Source: Reddybacter sp041277045
GTDB lineage: Bacteria; Pseudomonadota; Gammaproteobacteria; Pseudomonadales; Porticoccaceae
DNA length: 64,000 bases
Assembly: GCA_041277045.1 (NCBI GenBank)
Contig: JBGFSY010000003.1
Location: 62,001-126,000, forward strand
Reading direction: 5' to 3'
The notes beneath the pieces were generated by a model. It searched no databases. It had not been told where the DNA came from and worked only from the letters and a program-made list of their open reading frames with translations. The translations under genes were made by a program, and so were the position numbers. Positions 8,434 to 18,253 of this stretch are shown one piece after another (position 1 is the stretch's first letter; each line of letters begins with the position of its first letter).

Positions 8434-8545
8434 TTGCTTCTCTTCCTGAAAAGTACGTTTGGTATGGGCTTAGTATGGTTAAGGTCAGTCGTATTACTAA
8501 AGATAGTTCTGCAGTAAGGCCTGCTGGTTTTATTCTTTGTCGTTA

Positions 8546-8586
8546 TTATAATGGCTGTCCTGTTGATCTTTTATAATGGCTGTCCT
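8546..8586. repeat. Paired 16-bp repeats upstream of the RAYT gene
   Basis: TTATAATGGCTGTCCT occurs at 8546-8561 and again at 8571-8586. Its reverse complement begins AGGACAGCCATT, close to the GGACATCCATT motif that flanks the second RAYT copy (9739-9774 and, inverted, 10,555-10,565). These are the best candidates for the right end of the element. Confidence 0.55.
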
Positions 8587-8695
8587 ATTAGTCTATTGGT
8601 CTTTCGCTTTTCTCATCCTTATTAATTGTATGATCCAACCAACGATTCACTGATCTGAAGCCCTTTCCCGGCCGAGTTATAGTACGGAGTAATCG

Positions 8696-9628
8696 ATGCT
8701 AGTAAGTCTAGAGGCTATATTGCCTCTGTTTTTATTGATAGCCCTCGGCTATGGCGCTAAGCGAACGGTGCTTGATGTTAAGTTCCTCCCCGGCCTCAAC
8801 CTATTCGTCTATTACTTTGCGGTACCGTCGCTGCTGTTTAATGCGGCTAGCCAGCAATCCATTAATGACTTGCTCAATATCCCTGCGCTTGCGGCGGTAA
8901 GCCTTGCGGTGGTACTTACGGGATTGTTCACTTACCTTGGCTTTCGGCTAATATTTCCCTCGACTGACCGGCGCGTCCCGGTCGTCCAGTGCTTAGTTGC
9001 TGTGTTTTCTAATTTTGCGTACATGGGTATTCCCCTCACCTTTAGCTTATTAGGGGAGTCTTCTTATGCAGCTACGATCAGTATTGTTTTGCTGGGGAAT
9101 ATATTGATTGTGAACGGTTCGCAGCTGCTGTTAGAAGCCTTCGAGCACCGGTCGATCGATGGCAAAGCTATACGCGGCATTGTGCAGCGCTCATTACTGC
9201 AGAACCCCATATTCCTATCGACAGTCATTGGGCTGGTTTTTTCTAACTACGCGCTCTCGCTGCCGAGTAGTTTGCAAAGTGTGGTCGACATGTTGGCCCC
9301 AGCGGCTATTCCTGTGGCGTTGTTTTGTTTAGGAGCAAGTTTACAGTTTCGAAAAACTGAAATCGCTTACTCTCAAATTTTCAGTTTGGTGGCTATTAAA
9401 TTAGTCCTGCACCCGGTTCTGACACTGGCATGCTTTTACGCTCTGGGTATTGAGGATTCGAGCTGGTTGTTAACCGCGGTGTTTTTATGCGCACTGCCGA
9501 CCGGTGCTTTAGCCCATGTCATTGCCCTGAAATATCAAGTATTTGACACCGGCACATCGCAGGTGATCGTCTTCTCCACGCTTTTATCATTAGTGAGTGT
9601 GAGTATTTGGGTTCAGCTCTTGTTGTAA
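8696..9628 (+). CDS. AEC-family transporter (auxin efflux carrier type)
   Basis: An inner-membrane carrier of 310 residues with about ten hydrophobic segments in the two-times-five layout of the AEC family; members move organic acids such as malate or malonate, and the substrate here is unknown. Recognisable family features are the N-terminal LPLFLLIALGYGAKR, the middle FSNFAYMGIPLTFSLLG and the C-terminal LCALPTGALAHVIALKYQV segments. It starts with ATG after a GAGTAA purine stretch. It stands alone between two RAYT loci, so no operon context helps. The gene looks intact. Confidence 0.85.
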   Translation: MLVSLEAILPLFLLIALGYGAKRTVLDVKFLPGLNLFVYYFAVPSLLFNAASQQSINDLLNIPALAAVSLAVVLTGLFTYLGFRLIFPSTDRRVPVVQCLVAVFSNFAYMGIPLTFSLLGESSYAATISIVLLGNILIVNGSQLLLEAFEHRSIDGKAIRGIVQRSLLQNPIFLSTVIGLVFSNYALSLPSSLQSVVDMLAPAAIPVALFCLGASLQFRKTEIAYSQIFSLVAIKLVLHPVLTLACFYALGIEDSSWLLTAVFLCALPTGALAHVIALKYQVFDTGTSQVIVFSTLLSLVSVSIWVQLLL

Positions 9629-9738
9629 GTAGGTGAGCGCAAGTAAGAAAAGTAGGGTCTGATACCGTCGGTTTAGCCCGTTATTTCAGCCCTCACCGCG
9701 CTTCGCAGGGTTGCTGTTTGCTCGTAATAAATAAAATA

Positions 9739-10565
9739 GGACATCCATTCAAATTTGGACATCCATTCAAATTTTCGGGGCTTTAAATAGCTAAATCGGC
9801 AAGAGGAAACTCGCCGGGCCTAGTGTAATGGTGCTACAAATCGCAGAGCGGGTTAGCACCTGCGTTCGGGAACGCGCTGAATGCAGATTTTAAGCGTCGA
9901 GTTTTACCACGGGCAGGACTTTATATAGCGGGGAGGCTTGGCAGAGCATTGCCAACTATTCTACTGGCTAAGATTAAAAGCCTGTTCATCCAAATAGCCG
10001 CTTACAGCTACTAATACCCGGTGTGCGCCGATAGTACAGGGCCTGACAGGCCTGTCGAAGGTGTTGCCGCCATGTACCAACTACCGTTGCTAGGGCTTTA
10101 CTTTCAGTTTTAATTAGGGGCTCACCGCGAGCATAGCGCTGGCTCAATAAGTTGCCCTTAAAGAGTTGGTGCCAACGCTCAATTACCTCAAGCGCATTGA
10201 GCTGCTCGGTCTCTAGCGTATTGATGTGTAAGACCACATGGTAATGATTCGACATCGCTGCATAGGCGGCGACATCGATACAGAATACCTCTGCTAAGGC
10301 GAGTAATTTATCTTCGACCCAGCTCCGGCGGTGCTCATAACTGTCACAATAGAGAAAGGCTCTTCGTACACAGCGAGACACACAGTGGTAGTAGGGAGTT
10401 GCCTCTAGCGAGATTTGTTGGGATCTAGCCTTGGTCATAGGGTGCTGATCTTCTAAAGTGGATTTGATGCTGAGCCAGTGTGGTCAGGTGTGAGAGTTTT
10501 ACTAAAGACTGTTTTAGAGCGAGGAGGGCTGATTTAATTCCACTTGGGTATTGGAATGGATGTCC
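9739..10565. mobile_element. RAYT-derived element, internally deleted
   Basis: The 18-bp unit GGACATCCATTCAAATTT is tandemly repeated at 9739-9756 and 9757-9774. The reverse complement AATGGATGTCC is found at 10,555-10,565. Between them lies the shortened transposase gene. The layout suggests a non-autonomous derivative with 11-bp inverted ends. The 200-bp segment 9775-9985 has no gene; a small hairpin GCGTTC-GG-GAACGC occurs near 9862. Confidence 0.6.
9986..10438 (-). pseudogene. RAYT transposase with in-frame internal deletion
   Basis: An uninterrupted frame of 150 residues that joins the N-terminal half of the RAYT (YYHCVSRCVRRAFL, HUH motif SNHYHVVLHI) to its last 25 or so residues (LRQACQALYYRR...SCKRLF). 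Compared with the copy at 7450-8433, about 175 residues are gone, including the segment with the catalytic Tyr (YVDLNPLRA). It cannot be a complete Y1 transposase, yet the frame is open and the ends of the element are kept. It could be a binding-only derivative or simply a decaying copy. Confidence 0.8.
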
Positions 10566-10599
10566 TTAATTATTTTTAATTGTTTTGTTGCTAATTCAC

Positions 10600-11316
10600 T
10601 TAGAATTTTTTTGATACTGAAAATAACACCGCATTCTGGTTGGCATTATAGTTATCGTTTACCACAAACCTATCACCAATATTGGTATCTGAATAGCCTA
10701 TAGATAAATCGACCCCAGCAAAGTTTTTATCGAGAGCTATCGAGTAATCAAGATATTCCTCAAAACCAAAAACAGCTAAATCTAGAGCATCTCCGAACGA
10801 GTAGCCACCATGAAAGGTAAGGCTGAAGCCCCTGGGTAAAGACACCTTATAGTCAGCTTCAATGTAACTATAATTTTCGCCAGTATTAAATGAATCATTC
10901 GTATACCAGTAGACCATTCGAAGGTTGTAAAAATCGACACCCAGGACAACCTCGCTGAAATCCACATCTGATTCAGTGCCTGTATATACGTACTCATAAT
11001 AAGTGATGTCGTATGACAAGTTTTCACCAAGTTGCTTGAAATAACCAAGATAGAGGTCATGTTCAACTCGTTCCTTATTGTCAAGCGGATCACCTGAACG
11101 GTAATAGTCAACATTACTTCCCCACCAGCCGGCATAAAAGCCTGATTGATGAAAATATTCGATCCAACCTTGCACGGCAGGTTTTTCTCCCGACTGTGAA
11201 ATACCTCTTGCGCGGTAGTCGCTAACCACTGAAATACTCCCGCCCAATTCTGAGTAAACAATCTGGCTGTGTAAGATCAGTATTATGATGATTAAAGTGC
11301 TTGGGAATTTATTCAT
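10600..11316 (-). CDS. TorF-family putative porin (TIGR02001 type)
   Basis: An outer-membrane beta-barrel candidate of 238 residues. A signal peptide is evident (MNKFPSTLIIIILILHSQIVYSE, cleavage near residue 22). The mature start GGSISVVSDYRARGISQSGEKPAVQGWIEYFHQSGFYAGWW is the hallmark of the family: alternating aromatic strands beginning with a YRxRGxS motif. The C-terminus ends FSVSKKF with a terminal Phe, as in OMPs recognised by BamA. The solute is unknown. It stands alone between transposase remnants and its codon use is AT-rich, suggesting acquired DNA. Confidence 0.8.
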   Translation of the reverse strand: MNKFPSTLIIIILILHSQIVYSELGGSISVVSDYRARGISQSGEKPAVQGWIEYFHQSGFYAGWWGSNVDYYRSGDPLDNKERVEHDLYLGYFKQLGENLSYDITYYEYVYTGTESDVDFSEVVLGVDFYNLRMVYWYTNDSFNTGENYSYIEADYKVSLPRGFSLTFHGGYSFGDALDLAVFGFEEYLDYSIALDKNFAGVDLSIGYSDTNIGDRFVVNDNYNANQNAVLFSVSKKF

Positions 11317-11701
11317 ATTTTTATTTTTAAAGCCAATTTAGAAGGATAATATCTTTGCTACTCAATGCAACGCTACCTACTATAGTGAAATAATAGGATC
11401 AAGTCTTGCCATCAAGCATTATTGGCGTAGTAAATAATGCTGCCAATCTACTTACTAAACAATACAAGAGATTGTGCTAAAGAGAACTACCCATGGTGTT
11501 TCTGTTACCACCTACGGCAATAGGCTTTGTCAATCTGACGAGTCTGAATTTAAGGGCGTTTTTACAAAATATTTCGTGCATGCGCCTAGTATTGTTTAAC
11601 CCATTACATTGGAAAATTGGGGGAAGATCAGCTCTTGCAACCAAGTATGACCTTGCTAGCCCTCCCTGCATGAGTAGACCTTTAAGATAGAGCTAGTAGG
11701 T
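11317..11701. other. Gene-free stretch upstream of the porin gene
   Basis: It should hold the porin promoter (AT-rich, 11,320-11,400). Short open frames of about 65 codons on both strands (11,477-11,690) overlap each other, resemble nothing known and have no good ribosome-binding site. No structured repeat was noticed. Confidence 0.4.
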
Positions 11702-12395
11702 GGTCTCTACCACGCCACCTCATGAGGGGATCGGCATGAGAATATCTACGCGGATGATTCCGACCGGGTAAAGTGGTTGGCCTTGTTGGCTGAGGTGTGC
11801 ACACGTTTTAACTGGCGTTGCCAGGCTTATTGCTTGATGAATAATCGTTATCACATTGTGGTGGAGACTGTTGAAGGTAACTTGTCTAAGTGAATGCGGC
11901 AGTTAAACGGTGTTTAATGTGGTGCTTAACCCCTTACGGGCGAGGATGGTTAAGAATGTCGCTAAATGGCCGTGGAGCAGTTACCCGGCAATGATTGGCG
12001 AGGCACCCTTTCCGGTTTGGCTGGGAACAGATTTTCTCCAGGGCAGTTTAGCCGTCACAGATAGCGGGCAATAGCTAAGTACAGGGATTTTGTTATCAAA
12101 GGTGTGGGCATGTCGCCGGTTTGGGGTGATCTGAAATAGCTGATATATCTGGGTGATAAACAGTTTGTTGAAGAGATGCAAAAACACCTTAAAGAAACCC
12201 TCAAGCTCAAAGAGATACCGCGAGCGCAGCATCGTCCGCCGCTAAACCCTTGGCTTATTATCAGGCTCAACATCAGACCAGCAAGGTAGCCATGGCCGAA
12301 GCGTATGCGACGGGTGATTACACATTGAATGAAATTGCTGGTTATTTTGATGTTCATTATTCAACGGTGAATCGGGCGGTTAAAAATACCTGATT
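11702..12395 (+). pseudogene. Decayed Y1-type transposase with C-terminal HTH (second RAYT family)
   Basis: Reading across several stops and a deletion gives pieces of a Y1 transposase unlike the other RAYT copies: IYADDSDRVKWLALLAEVC, then AYCLMNNRYHIVVETVEGNL (degraded HUH motif, with R where H is expected), then VVLNPLRARMVKNVAKWPW with the tail of the catalytic Tyr segment, then AEAYATGDYTLNEIAGYFDV, a DnaA/HTH-like domain typical of long family members. Stops and frame changes occur near 11,893, 12,072 and 12,139, and roughly 60 codons are missing between the HUH and LNP blocks. It is non-functional. Confidence 0.75.
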
Positions 12396-12557
12396 ATAAG
12401 GTTTGGGTATGGCCCTGGTTTTCTGTAAATCCTCGGGTTACGGAATAATCGGGTTGCGTATTGCCTTTTGCTTTTTCCAGCAATAACCGGCTTCACTTGC
12501 TGTGATGCAGTAAACAGGCTAACTTTCAATCTCCTCATATTGCTTAAGTAAAACATT

Positions 12558-14366
12558 GTGACCATAAAAATAATAAATAACGCACTCTCCTATATTCCGC
12601 TAGTGAAAAAACTGAGTAAGGAGGTTGTGCCTCGTCTATTGTCAGATCGGGGTTGTTTCGCCACCCGGGTCGAGGATAACGCGGAGCGTTATGCCGAACA
12701 CGAGGCAGTGATATTCGAGAACAAAACACTTACCTGGTGTCAGTTAAACTGCTTAGCTAACCGCTACGCCCACAGCTTTAGCAGATTCGGTTTACAGCGC
12801 GGCGATACTGCCAGCTTGATGATGGAAAACCGCATTGAGTTTGTCGCGACAGTTATTGCCCTCAACAAACTGGGTGTAACGGCCGCGCTGATCAATACCA
12901 ACCTCACCGGGCGACCACTAACGCACTGCATTAAGGTGAGCAACTCAAAGGTCTGCATCTTCGGAGAGGAGCGCCTGGCAGCAATATCGAAGGTCCGTCG
13001 CAGTGCGTCTATGGCGGAAGTTCAAGATTATCTCTTTGTGCCCGATAGTGGCGATAAAGTTTGCCCGAAATGGGCTCAGAATTTGGAGGAAGAGTCTGCC
13101 GACCAAAGCGTCGAGAACCCTTCCTCCACCCGCGAAACAGCTTTGGGCGATATCGCGCTGTATATTTTTACCTCTGGCACCACGGGCCTTCCCAAGGCGG
13201 CGGTGGTTTCCAATCGGCGTTTTCTACTAATGACTACATTCTCTGCCATCGTGGGCCTACGCTGTGGTCTGAAAGATCGCATTTACCTCTGTCTGCCCAT
13301 GTACCACGGTACCGGTCTTCTTCTGGGCGCAGGGACGGCATTCTGCACCGGTACCTGCGTGGTGCTTAAACGCAAATTTTCCGCTTCTAGTTTCCTCGAT
13401 GATATTCGTGAATATGGCGTGACTCATTTTATCTATGTCGGGGAGCTGTGCCGCTATCTATTAAGTGTGCCGGAAAATAAAGGCGACGCAGACAGCCCGC
13501 TCATCACAGTGATGGGCAACGGCTTGCGCCCCGATATCTGGCATCAATTCAAACAACGTTTTGGTATTAATCGGGTGGCAGAACTCTACGGCGCTAGCGA
13601 AGGCAATATTGGTTTCTTTAACCTGCTCAACCGGGACTGTACCGTGGGTACAACCCTTTCACCCCATGCCCTGGTGAAATACGACGTGGATGCAGATGAA
13701 ATATTGCGCAACAGTGAAGGCAATTGCATTCGGGTTAAGGACGGTAAGGCGGGGTTGTTGCTGGGTAAAATCACTGGGCTGAGTAGCTTCGAAGGCTATA
13801 CCAATAAGGCGGCGACCCAGAGCAAGATTCTTAACGATGTATTCGAACCCGGTGATGCCTGGTTCAATACGGGCGACTTGATGAAGTCTGTGAATGTAGG
13901 CTTTGCGTTGGGCATGCCTCACTACCAGTTCGTTGATCGGGTAGGGGACACGTTTCGCTGGAAAGGCGAAAATGTTTCCACCAATGAAGTGGGCGAGATT
14001 ATCAATTCCTACCCTAAAGTACAGTTGTGCAATGTCTACGGTGTAACTCTACCAGGTACTGACGGTCGCGCGGGCATGGCGGCACTGGTTCTTAAAGACG
14101 GGGTGAAAAAGCTGGATTTAGCGGGTATTTCCCGCCACATCCGCGAGCAACTGCCCACTTATGCGCAACCGGTTTTTCTCCGTGTTCTGCCCAATATGGA
14201 GACCACTGGGACATTCAAAATGCTCAAAGGTGAACTGCGAGACCTGGCCTACGACCTGGCGCGGGTGAATGACCCGCTTTATGTAATGAAACCCGGTACA
14301 TCTCGTTATGTAAGACTCAATGCACGCTTTGCCGGCACTATTAGCACAGGCAACGCTGGCTATTGA
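12558..14366 (+). CDS. Long-chain acyl-CoA synthetase (FATP/FadD6-like)
   Basis: ATP-dependent ligase that activates fatty acids, or other carboxylic acids such as sterol side chains, to CoA thioesters at the inner membrane. It has 602 residues, one adenylate-forming domain. The P-loop-like motif is IFTSGTTGLPKAAV (about residue 203), followed by LPMYHGTGLLLG, ELYGASEGNIGFFN and WFNTGDLM with RVGDTFRWKGENVSTNEV. The ELYGASEGN and FRWKGENVST wording is that of the very-long-chain/FATP group, so I favour that over plain FadD. The start is GTG at 12,558. The gene is intact amid pseudogenes and is followed 50 bp later by a phosphatase-like gene. Confidence 0.85.
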   Translation: MTIKIINNALSYIPLVKKLSKEVVPRLLSDRGCFATRVEDNAERYAEHEAVIFENKTLTWCQLNCLANRYAHSFSRFGLQRGDTASLMMENRIEFVATVIALNKLGVTAALINTNLTGRPLTHCIKVSNSKVCIFGEERLAAISKVRRSASMAEVQDYLFVPDSGDKVCPKWAQNLEEESADQSVENPSSTRETALGDIALYIFTSGTTGLPKAAVVSNRRFLLMTTFSAIVGLRCGLKDRIYLCLPMYHGTGLLLGAGTAFCTGTCVVLKRKFSASSFLDDIREYGVTHFIYVGELCRYLLSVPENKGDADSPLITVMGNGLRPDIWHQFKQRFGINRVAELYGASEGNIGFFNLLNRDCTVGTTLSPHALVKYDVDADEILRNSEGNCIRVKDGKAGLLLGKITGLSSFEGYTNKAATQSKILNDVFEPGDAWFNTGDLMKSVNVGFALGMPHYQFVDRVGDTFRWKGENVSTNEVGEIINSYPKVQLCNVYGVTLPGTDGRAGMAALVLKDGVKKLDLAGISRHIREQLPTYAQPVFLRVLPNMETTGTFKMLKGELRDLAYDLARVNDPLYVMKPGTSRYVRLNARFAGTISTGNAGY

Positions 14367-14416
14367 GCACAAACATTGTTGCCAATGTCTTTATCTAAAC
14401 AGGCAGAGAATGGGAA

Positions 14417-14956
14417 ATGCGTACATTTATATTACTTGTTGTACTGATAACAACGGCCGCCTCGCTTAAAGCTGATAGCATTGATTTATTCGAGTTATTT
14501 AATTATTACGAATATTCATCCGATCTAGCATCGTCTGGTCAACCAACCATAGAGCAGCTGCCTGCCATCGCAGAAGCTGGTATCAACGCTGTCATTAACC
14601 TCGCGCCGTTAACTAGCCCAGGTGCCTTCGCCGATGAGGGTAAGCGCTTCGAAGAACTTGGCATCGATTACATCCATATCCCCGTCAACTGGGAACAACC
14701 ACTGCTTACCGACCTGAAAACCTTCCTGGCGGCAATGGATAAGTTCAGTGATAAGCGTATTCTCGTTCATTGTATGGCCAACGCCAGAGCGTCGTTATTC
14801 GTCTATTTATGGCGATCTCTAGAGGCAACCGACGACGATGATGATGCATACAAAAGCATGGTCACTATTTGGGGTAATAATAAAGGCTTCGAACTGCACA
14901 ATTTCGATCAATGGATGGCATTTATAGAAGAGGCTAGAACCGAATTTACAAAATAG
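14417..14956 (+). CDS. Secreted dual-specificity/tyrosine phosphatase-like protein (DUF442 type)
   Basis: 179 residues with an N-terminal signal peptide (MRTFILLVVLITTAASLKA), so probably periplasmic. The core resembles the DUF442/protein-tyrosine-phosphatase fold: SGQPTIEQLPAIAEAGINAV, then INLAPL, YIHIPVNWEQP, and the loop LVHCMANARAS, which is the CX4R form of the phosphate-binding loop with Cys nucleophile and Arg. Members of this fold include the sulfide-metabolism protein Blh-like and phosphatases; no substrate can be assigned. It follows the acyl-CoA synthetase by 50 bp on the same strand and may be co-transcribed. Confidence 0.72.
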   Translation: MRTFILLVVLITTAASLKADSIDLFELFNYYEYSSDLASSGQPTIEQLPAIAEAGINAVINLAPLTSPGAFADEGKRFEELGIDYIHIPVNWEQPLLTDLKTFLAAMDKFSDKRILVHCMANARASLFVYLWRSLEATDDDDDAYKSMVTIWGNNKGFELHNFDQWMAFIEEARTEFTK

Positions 14957-15143
14957 ATTGCCACCATGAAGGGATGACTCAGCTAAGGGGTGGAACACCG
15001 GGACAAGCAATAACGGCGCTCATCCAATGATCCAATCGGTTCATTTCACGAACACAGAAATTATGCCTAAACTGGATAAAAAGATATGCTGTGTTTATTA
15101 GCTCGATTCAATATCGTGATTAATTACAATAAGGAGAACATTT

Positions 15144-15659
15144 ATGACCAGTCTCTATGACATAAGCGTGAGTAACTACAAGCGTGTAATAGCGTCCAGT
15201 ATCAAGGCGCCAGTTACTTTGCTGAGCAAAAAGTCGATCCTAATGACATTATCGATATGCGCCTGGCACCAGACATGGCCGCGTTTCCATTTCAGGTGAA
15301 CTCCATTCGTCATCATTCTCTCGGTGCCGCCAAAGGATTGTTGGTCGGTGAGTTTTCGCCACCGCCGGACATTCCAGAACTTGATTATCAAGGTTTAAAA
15401 ACCCTGCTTTGTGAAACTCTTATTGAACTTGATACTTTAGGCCCCGACACGATTAACGCCACAGCAGGGAATGCCATGCACTTTAGGATGGGTGATTTTG
15501 AAATCCCCTTTACGTCGGAAAATTTTATCCAGTCGTTCTCTCTTCCTAATCTTTATTTTCATGCTACATACCCTGTATGACATGCTACGAATCAAAGGGG
15601 TCCATTTGGGGAAAATGGATTATTTGGGCGCTATGAGCGTAGGATTACCAGAGTCCTAA
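15144..15659 (+). pseudogene. DUF1993-family protein, frameshifted
   Basis: The start (ATG 15,144, with AAGGAG at 15,131-15,136) encodes MTSLYDISVSNYKRV in frame, but the rest of the family sequence continues in another frame from about 15,206 (GASYFAEQKVDPNDIIDMRLAPDM...NSIRHHSLGAAKGL...FSLPNLYFHAT) and shifts back near 15,565 to YDMLRIKGVHLGKMDYLGAM. About 15-20 codons are also missing around 15,190. DUF1993 proteins are small helical proteins of unknown function. Two shifts plus a deletion make a sequencing artefact unlikely. Confidence 0.75.
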
Positions 15660-15906
15660 ATCGACGGTATATCGTCGCCATTTTTCTAATAGAAAAATCG
15701 AACCGACGGATATCCCATCAACACGAACCCGGTATGAGTGATGCTTAAACACCACCAAAAGCCTGGCAATGGGATGCAGAAAGCGGAGGCAGGTTTGCCA
15801 ATATCAATCGTATCTTTGCGAGGTGACTTTAGGAGTTGCACTTCTTATAAGAATCCACCCCGATGCGCTCCCTTTATTGATTCATTAATTTAGCGAGACT
15901 GCCCTC

Positions 15907-16941
15907 ATGACTTTACCCGCTCCCCTATTATTGCGCGGCCTACCAGGTTCACCCTACACTCGTAAAATGCTCGCTTACATGCGCCATCGACGTATTCCTT
16001 ATCGCTTGCTGATCGGCAACCAATGGGTCAGCACAGAGCTGCCATCACCCAAAGTCAATCTTCTACCAACATTTTATCTGCCTGATAATAAGGGCAATTT
16101 AGAAGCGGTAGTTGACTCAACACCACTCATTAGACGCTTTGAAGAGGAATTTACAGATCGCGCTGTTGTTCCGAGGGACCCCGTCGTCGATTTTTTTGAT
16201 TACTTGCTGGAGGACTATGCCGACGAATGGCTAACCAGGGCAATGTTTCATTACCGCTGGTCTTACGAAGATAACATTCACAAATGCCAGGATGTTCTGG
16301 TTCGTTGGACTGGAATATCAGAATCTGAAAAAATTGCCAAACAACAAGGTAGCGCGTTCGGTAAGCGACAGATTGATCGTCTCTATGTAGTGGGTTCGAA
16401 TGCTACTACCGGGCCACTTATTGAAGCGAGCTACCAGCGTTTTTTAGCGATATTTAAAGCTATTCTGGAACAACAGCCGTTTATAATGGGAGACCGTCCG
16501 GGTGCTTCTGATTTTGGCATCTACGGCCAACTTACCCAGCTTGCACAATTCGACCCTACACCTATGGCACTGACTTTACGCGAAGCACCACGTGTCTATG
16601 CCTGGGTAGACATCGTAGATGATTTGTCGGGGTGTGATATCGAAGATAAAGACTGGATCAACCGAAACAATCTGATTTCCCACCTTGGTGACTTATTGCA
16701 GGAAATCGGCCGAACCTATGTCCCCGTTATGTTGGCAAATGCCGCTGCACTCCGACAAGGAGAAGACAGAGTCTCAACTATCGTTGACGGCCAGACCTGG
16801 GTTCAACAGCCCTTTCCGTACCAGGCCAAATGTATCCAGTGGATAAGGGGGATGTACGACAGCCTTTCCACAGCTGACCGTGATTTTGTGGATAGTGTGC
16901 TTGCTAATACCGGCTGTGAAGAATTGCTAAAGGCCAGATAA
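15907..16941 (+). CDS. Glutathione S-transferase family protein
   Basis: 344 residues. The N-terminal thioredoxin-like domain starts LLLRGLPGSPYTRKMLAYMRHRRIPYRLL and contains the VDSTPLI segment that binds glutathione in the family (Asp-Ser near residue 76). The C-terminal helical domain (about 95-220) contains the conserved FIMGDRPGASDFGIYGQLTQL box, where the Asp starts the hydrophobic staple. A further about 110-residue tail is longer than in standard GSTs. The protein is likely cytosolic; a role in detoxification or in ring or thioester chemistry is possible but not shown. It is intact and alone between pseudogenes. Confidence 0.8.
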   Translation: MTLPAPLLLRGLPGSPYTRKMLAYMRHRRIPYRLLIGNQWVSTELPSPKVNLLPTFYLPDNKGNLEAVVDSTPLIRRFEEEFTDRAVVPRDPVVDFFDYLLEDYADEWLTRAMFHYRWSYEDNIHKCQDVLVRWTGISESEKIAKQQGSAFGKRQIDRLYVVGSNATTGPLIEASYQRFLAIFKAILEQQPFIMGDRPGASDFGIYGQLTQLAQFDPTPMALTLREAPRVYAWVDIVDDLSGCDIEDKDWINRNNLISHLGDLLQEIGRTYVPVMLANAAALRQGEDRVSTIVDGQTWVQQPFPYQAKCIQWIRGMYDSLSTADRDFVDSVLANTGCEELLKAR

Positions 16942-17086
16942 AACCCAGGATTTACTAGGCTCAGGCTCGATTGAGATCGTTTTTTGCAAATTTATCATCA
17001 AATGGCTTGCCGTCACCTCCGCAGGTTGAAGACCATTTAAAATGAATAGTGGCCTAATCTAACGCTTTAGGGGCAATTGAACCCGA
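16942..17086. other. Spacer with no recognised gene
   Basis: A short AT-rich region between the GST gene and a convergent regulator pseudogene. It may carry terminators for either, but no clean hairpin plus T run was seen. Confidence 0.3.
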
Positions 17087-18130
17087 TCAAAAAGTTGCAG
17101 CAGAAATTATTTTTTTCTTTTCATCTCTGAACTCGCCAGGTGTCCTGTCGGTTCTACGTTTGAATAGACGGAAAAAAAGCTAAGGCCTTCATATCCAACC
17201 CGATAACTTATTTGATCGATGTTTAATGAGCCATGTTCGAGTAGTTATTTAGCAGTCTCAATTCTTACTCGTTGAAAATAGTTTAAGGGGCTATCTCCTG
17301 TTGCTTTTTTAAAGCGGCGCATAAAGCTTCAAAAGCCCAGGGCGATTTTATCGGCGACTTCTTCCAGTAAAAAATTGGCGGAAAAGTTAGCTTCCAACCA
17401 TTGTTGAGCTTGCAAGATGGGTTTGTCGTCATGGTGTTTTTACTGGTCAAAGGCTAACTGGAATACGGGCACCTCCCTGTGCATGTCCATTAAGAAGTCC
17501 TGCTCGACTTTCTGGGCTACGCTAACGCCCCAGATGCGTTCGATTAAATAAATAGCCAGCTCGATTCCTGAGTCAATTCCACCGGAGCAAAACGGCTTAT
17601 CTGCTACAGTGATTTTTTGTTCTGGTTGCAGGATTATTTGGGGGTAGCGAACTCGGAACTGATCAACCATTCGCCAATAAATGGTTGCTGGTTTTCCATC
17701 GAGCAAACCTGTTTCTGCTAATAAAAAAGCCCGATCTCATACAGGTAATCAGTGCACCTTGCTGTTACTGCTGTGTAAGCCAATTGATTAAATACTGGTA
17801 CTTGTTCAGAAAAGGCTCAGTTTCACACCAGATTTCTGGAATGAAAATTAGATCGGTGTGCGTTATATCTTTTATAGCGCAATCGGGATTAAAAATAGAG
17901 CCGCTAAAAGTGTGGGTTTTCTCGCCATCCTGGGTGGCGACTTTAACTAGCTGGTCGGTATTGTTATCACTTTGATTGGGTTTTTATTCGGCCCTATGTG
18001 CGGCGCAGAACATATCTCTACAAATGGTGATACTCATTTCAATAGAGTCTTCAAAGGCCAGAAGGGCGACCCTATTAACGGTGTCGTTTTGAAGGTTAAT
18101 GGCAACCCTCGAAAATTTCGTCGATTTGAT
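17087..18130 (-). pseudogene. GlxA-type AraC regulator (DJ-1/PfpI + AraC HTH), degenerate
   Basis: Read on the minus strand and across several frame changes it encodes the whole plan of a GlxA-family regulator: VALLAFEDSIEMSITICRDM (N-terminus near 18,090), FIPEIWCETEP, GALITCMRSGFFI, the clean block ATIYWRMVDQFRVRYPQI...CSGGIDSGIELAIYLIERIW (17,440-17,706), then an AraC HTH (ALMRRFKKATGDSPLNYFQ, YRVGYEGLSFF). Stops and shifts occur near 17,245, 17,325, 17,438 and 17,720. It lies divergent from the first crotonase pseudogene, which it may once have controlled. Confidence 0.75.
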
Positions 18131-18253
18131 ATGTCCCAAAGGAGCCAGTTTGTAGGCCCCTGCATTTCTTTATTACTTACCCAATGGATTTGTACCATCC
18201 TTTTTTTATCATAGCCCATGTCATTCTTGGATAGCACATCAACGGGGGTTCCT

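Noticed and set aside
12055..12357. Minus-strand frames opposite the decayed transposase
   Set aside because: The + strand holds a clear Y1 transposase remnant; the antisense frames are by-products.
17685..18237. Short frames on both strands around 17.7-18.2 kb
   Set aside because: They lie within the GlxA-type pseudogene, whose fragments can be read on the minus strand across frame changes.
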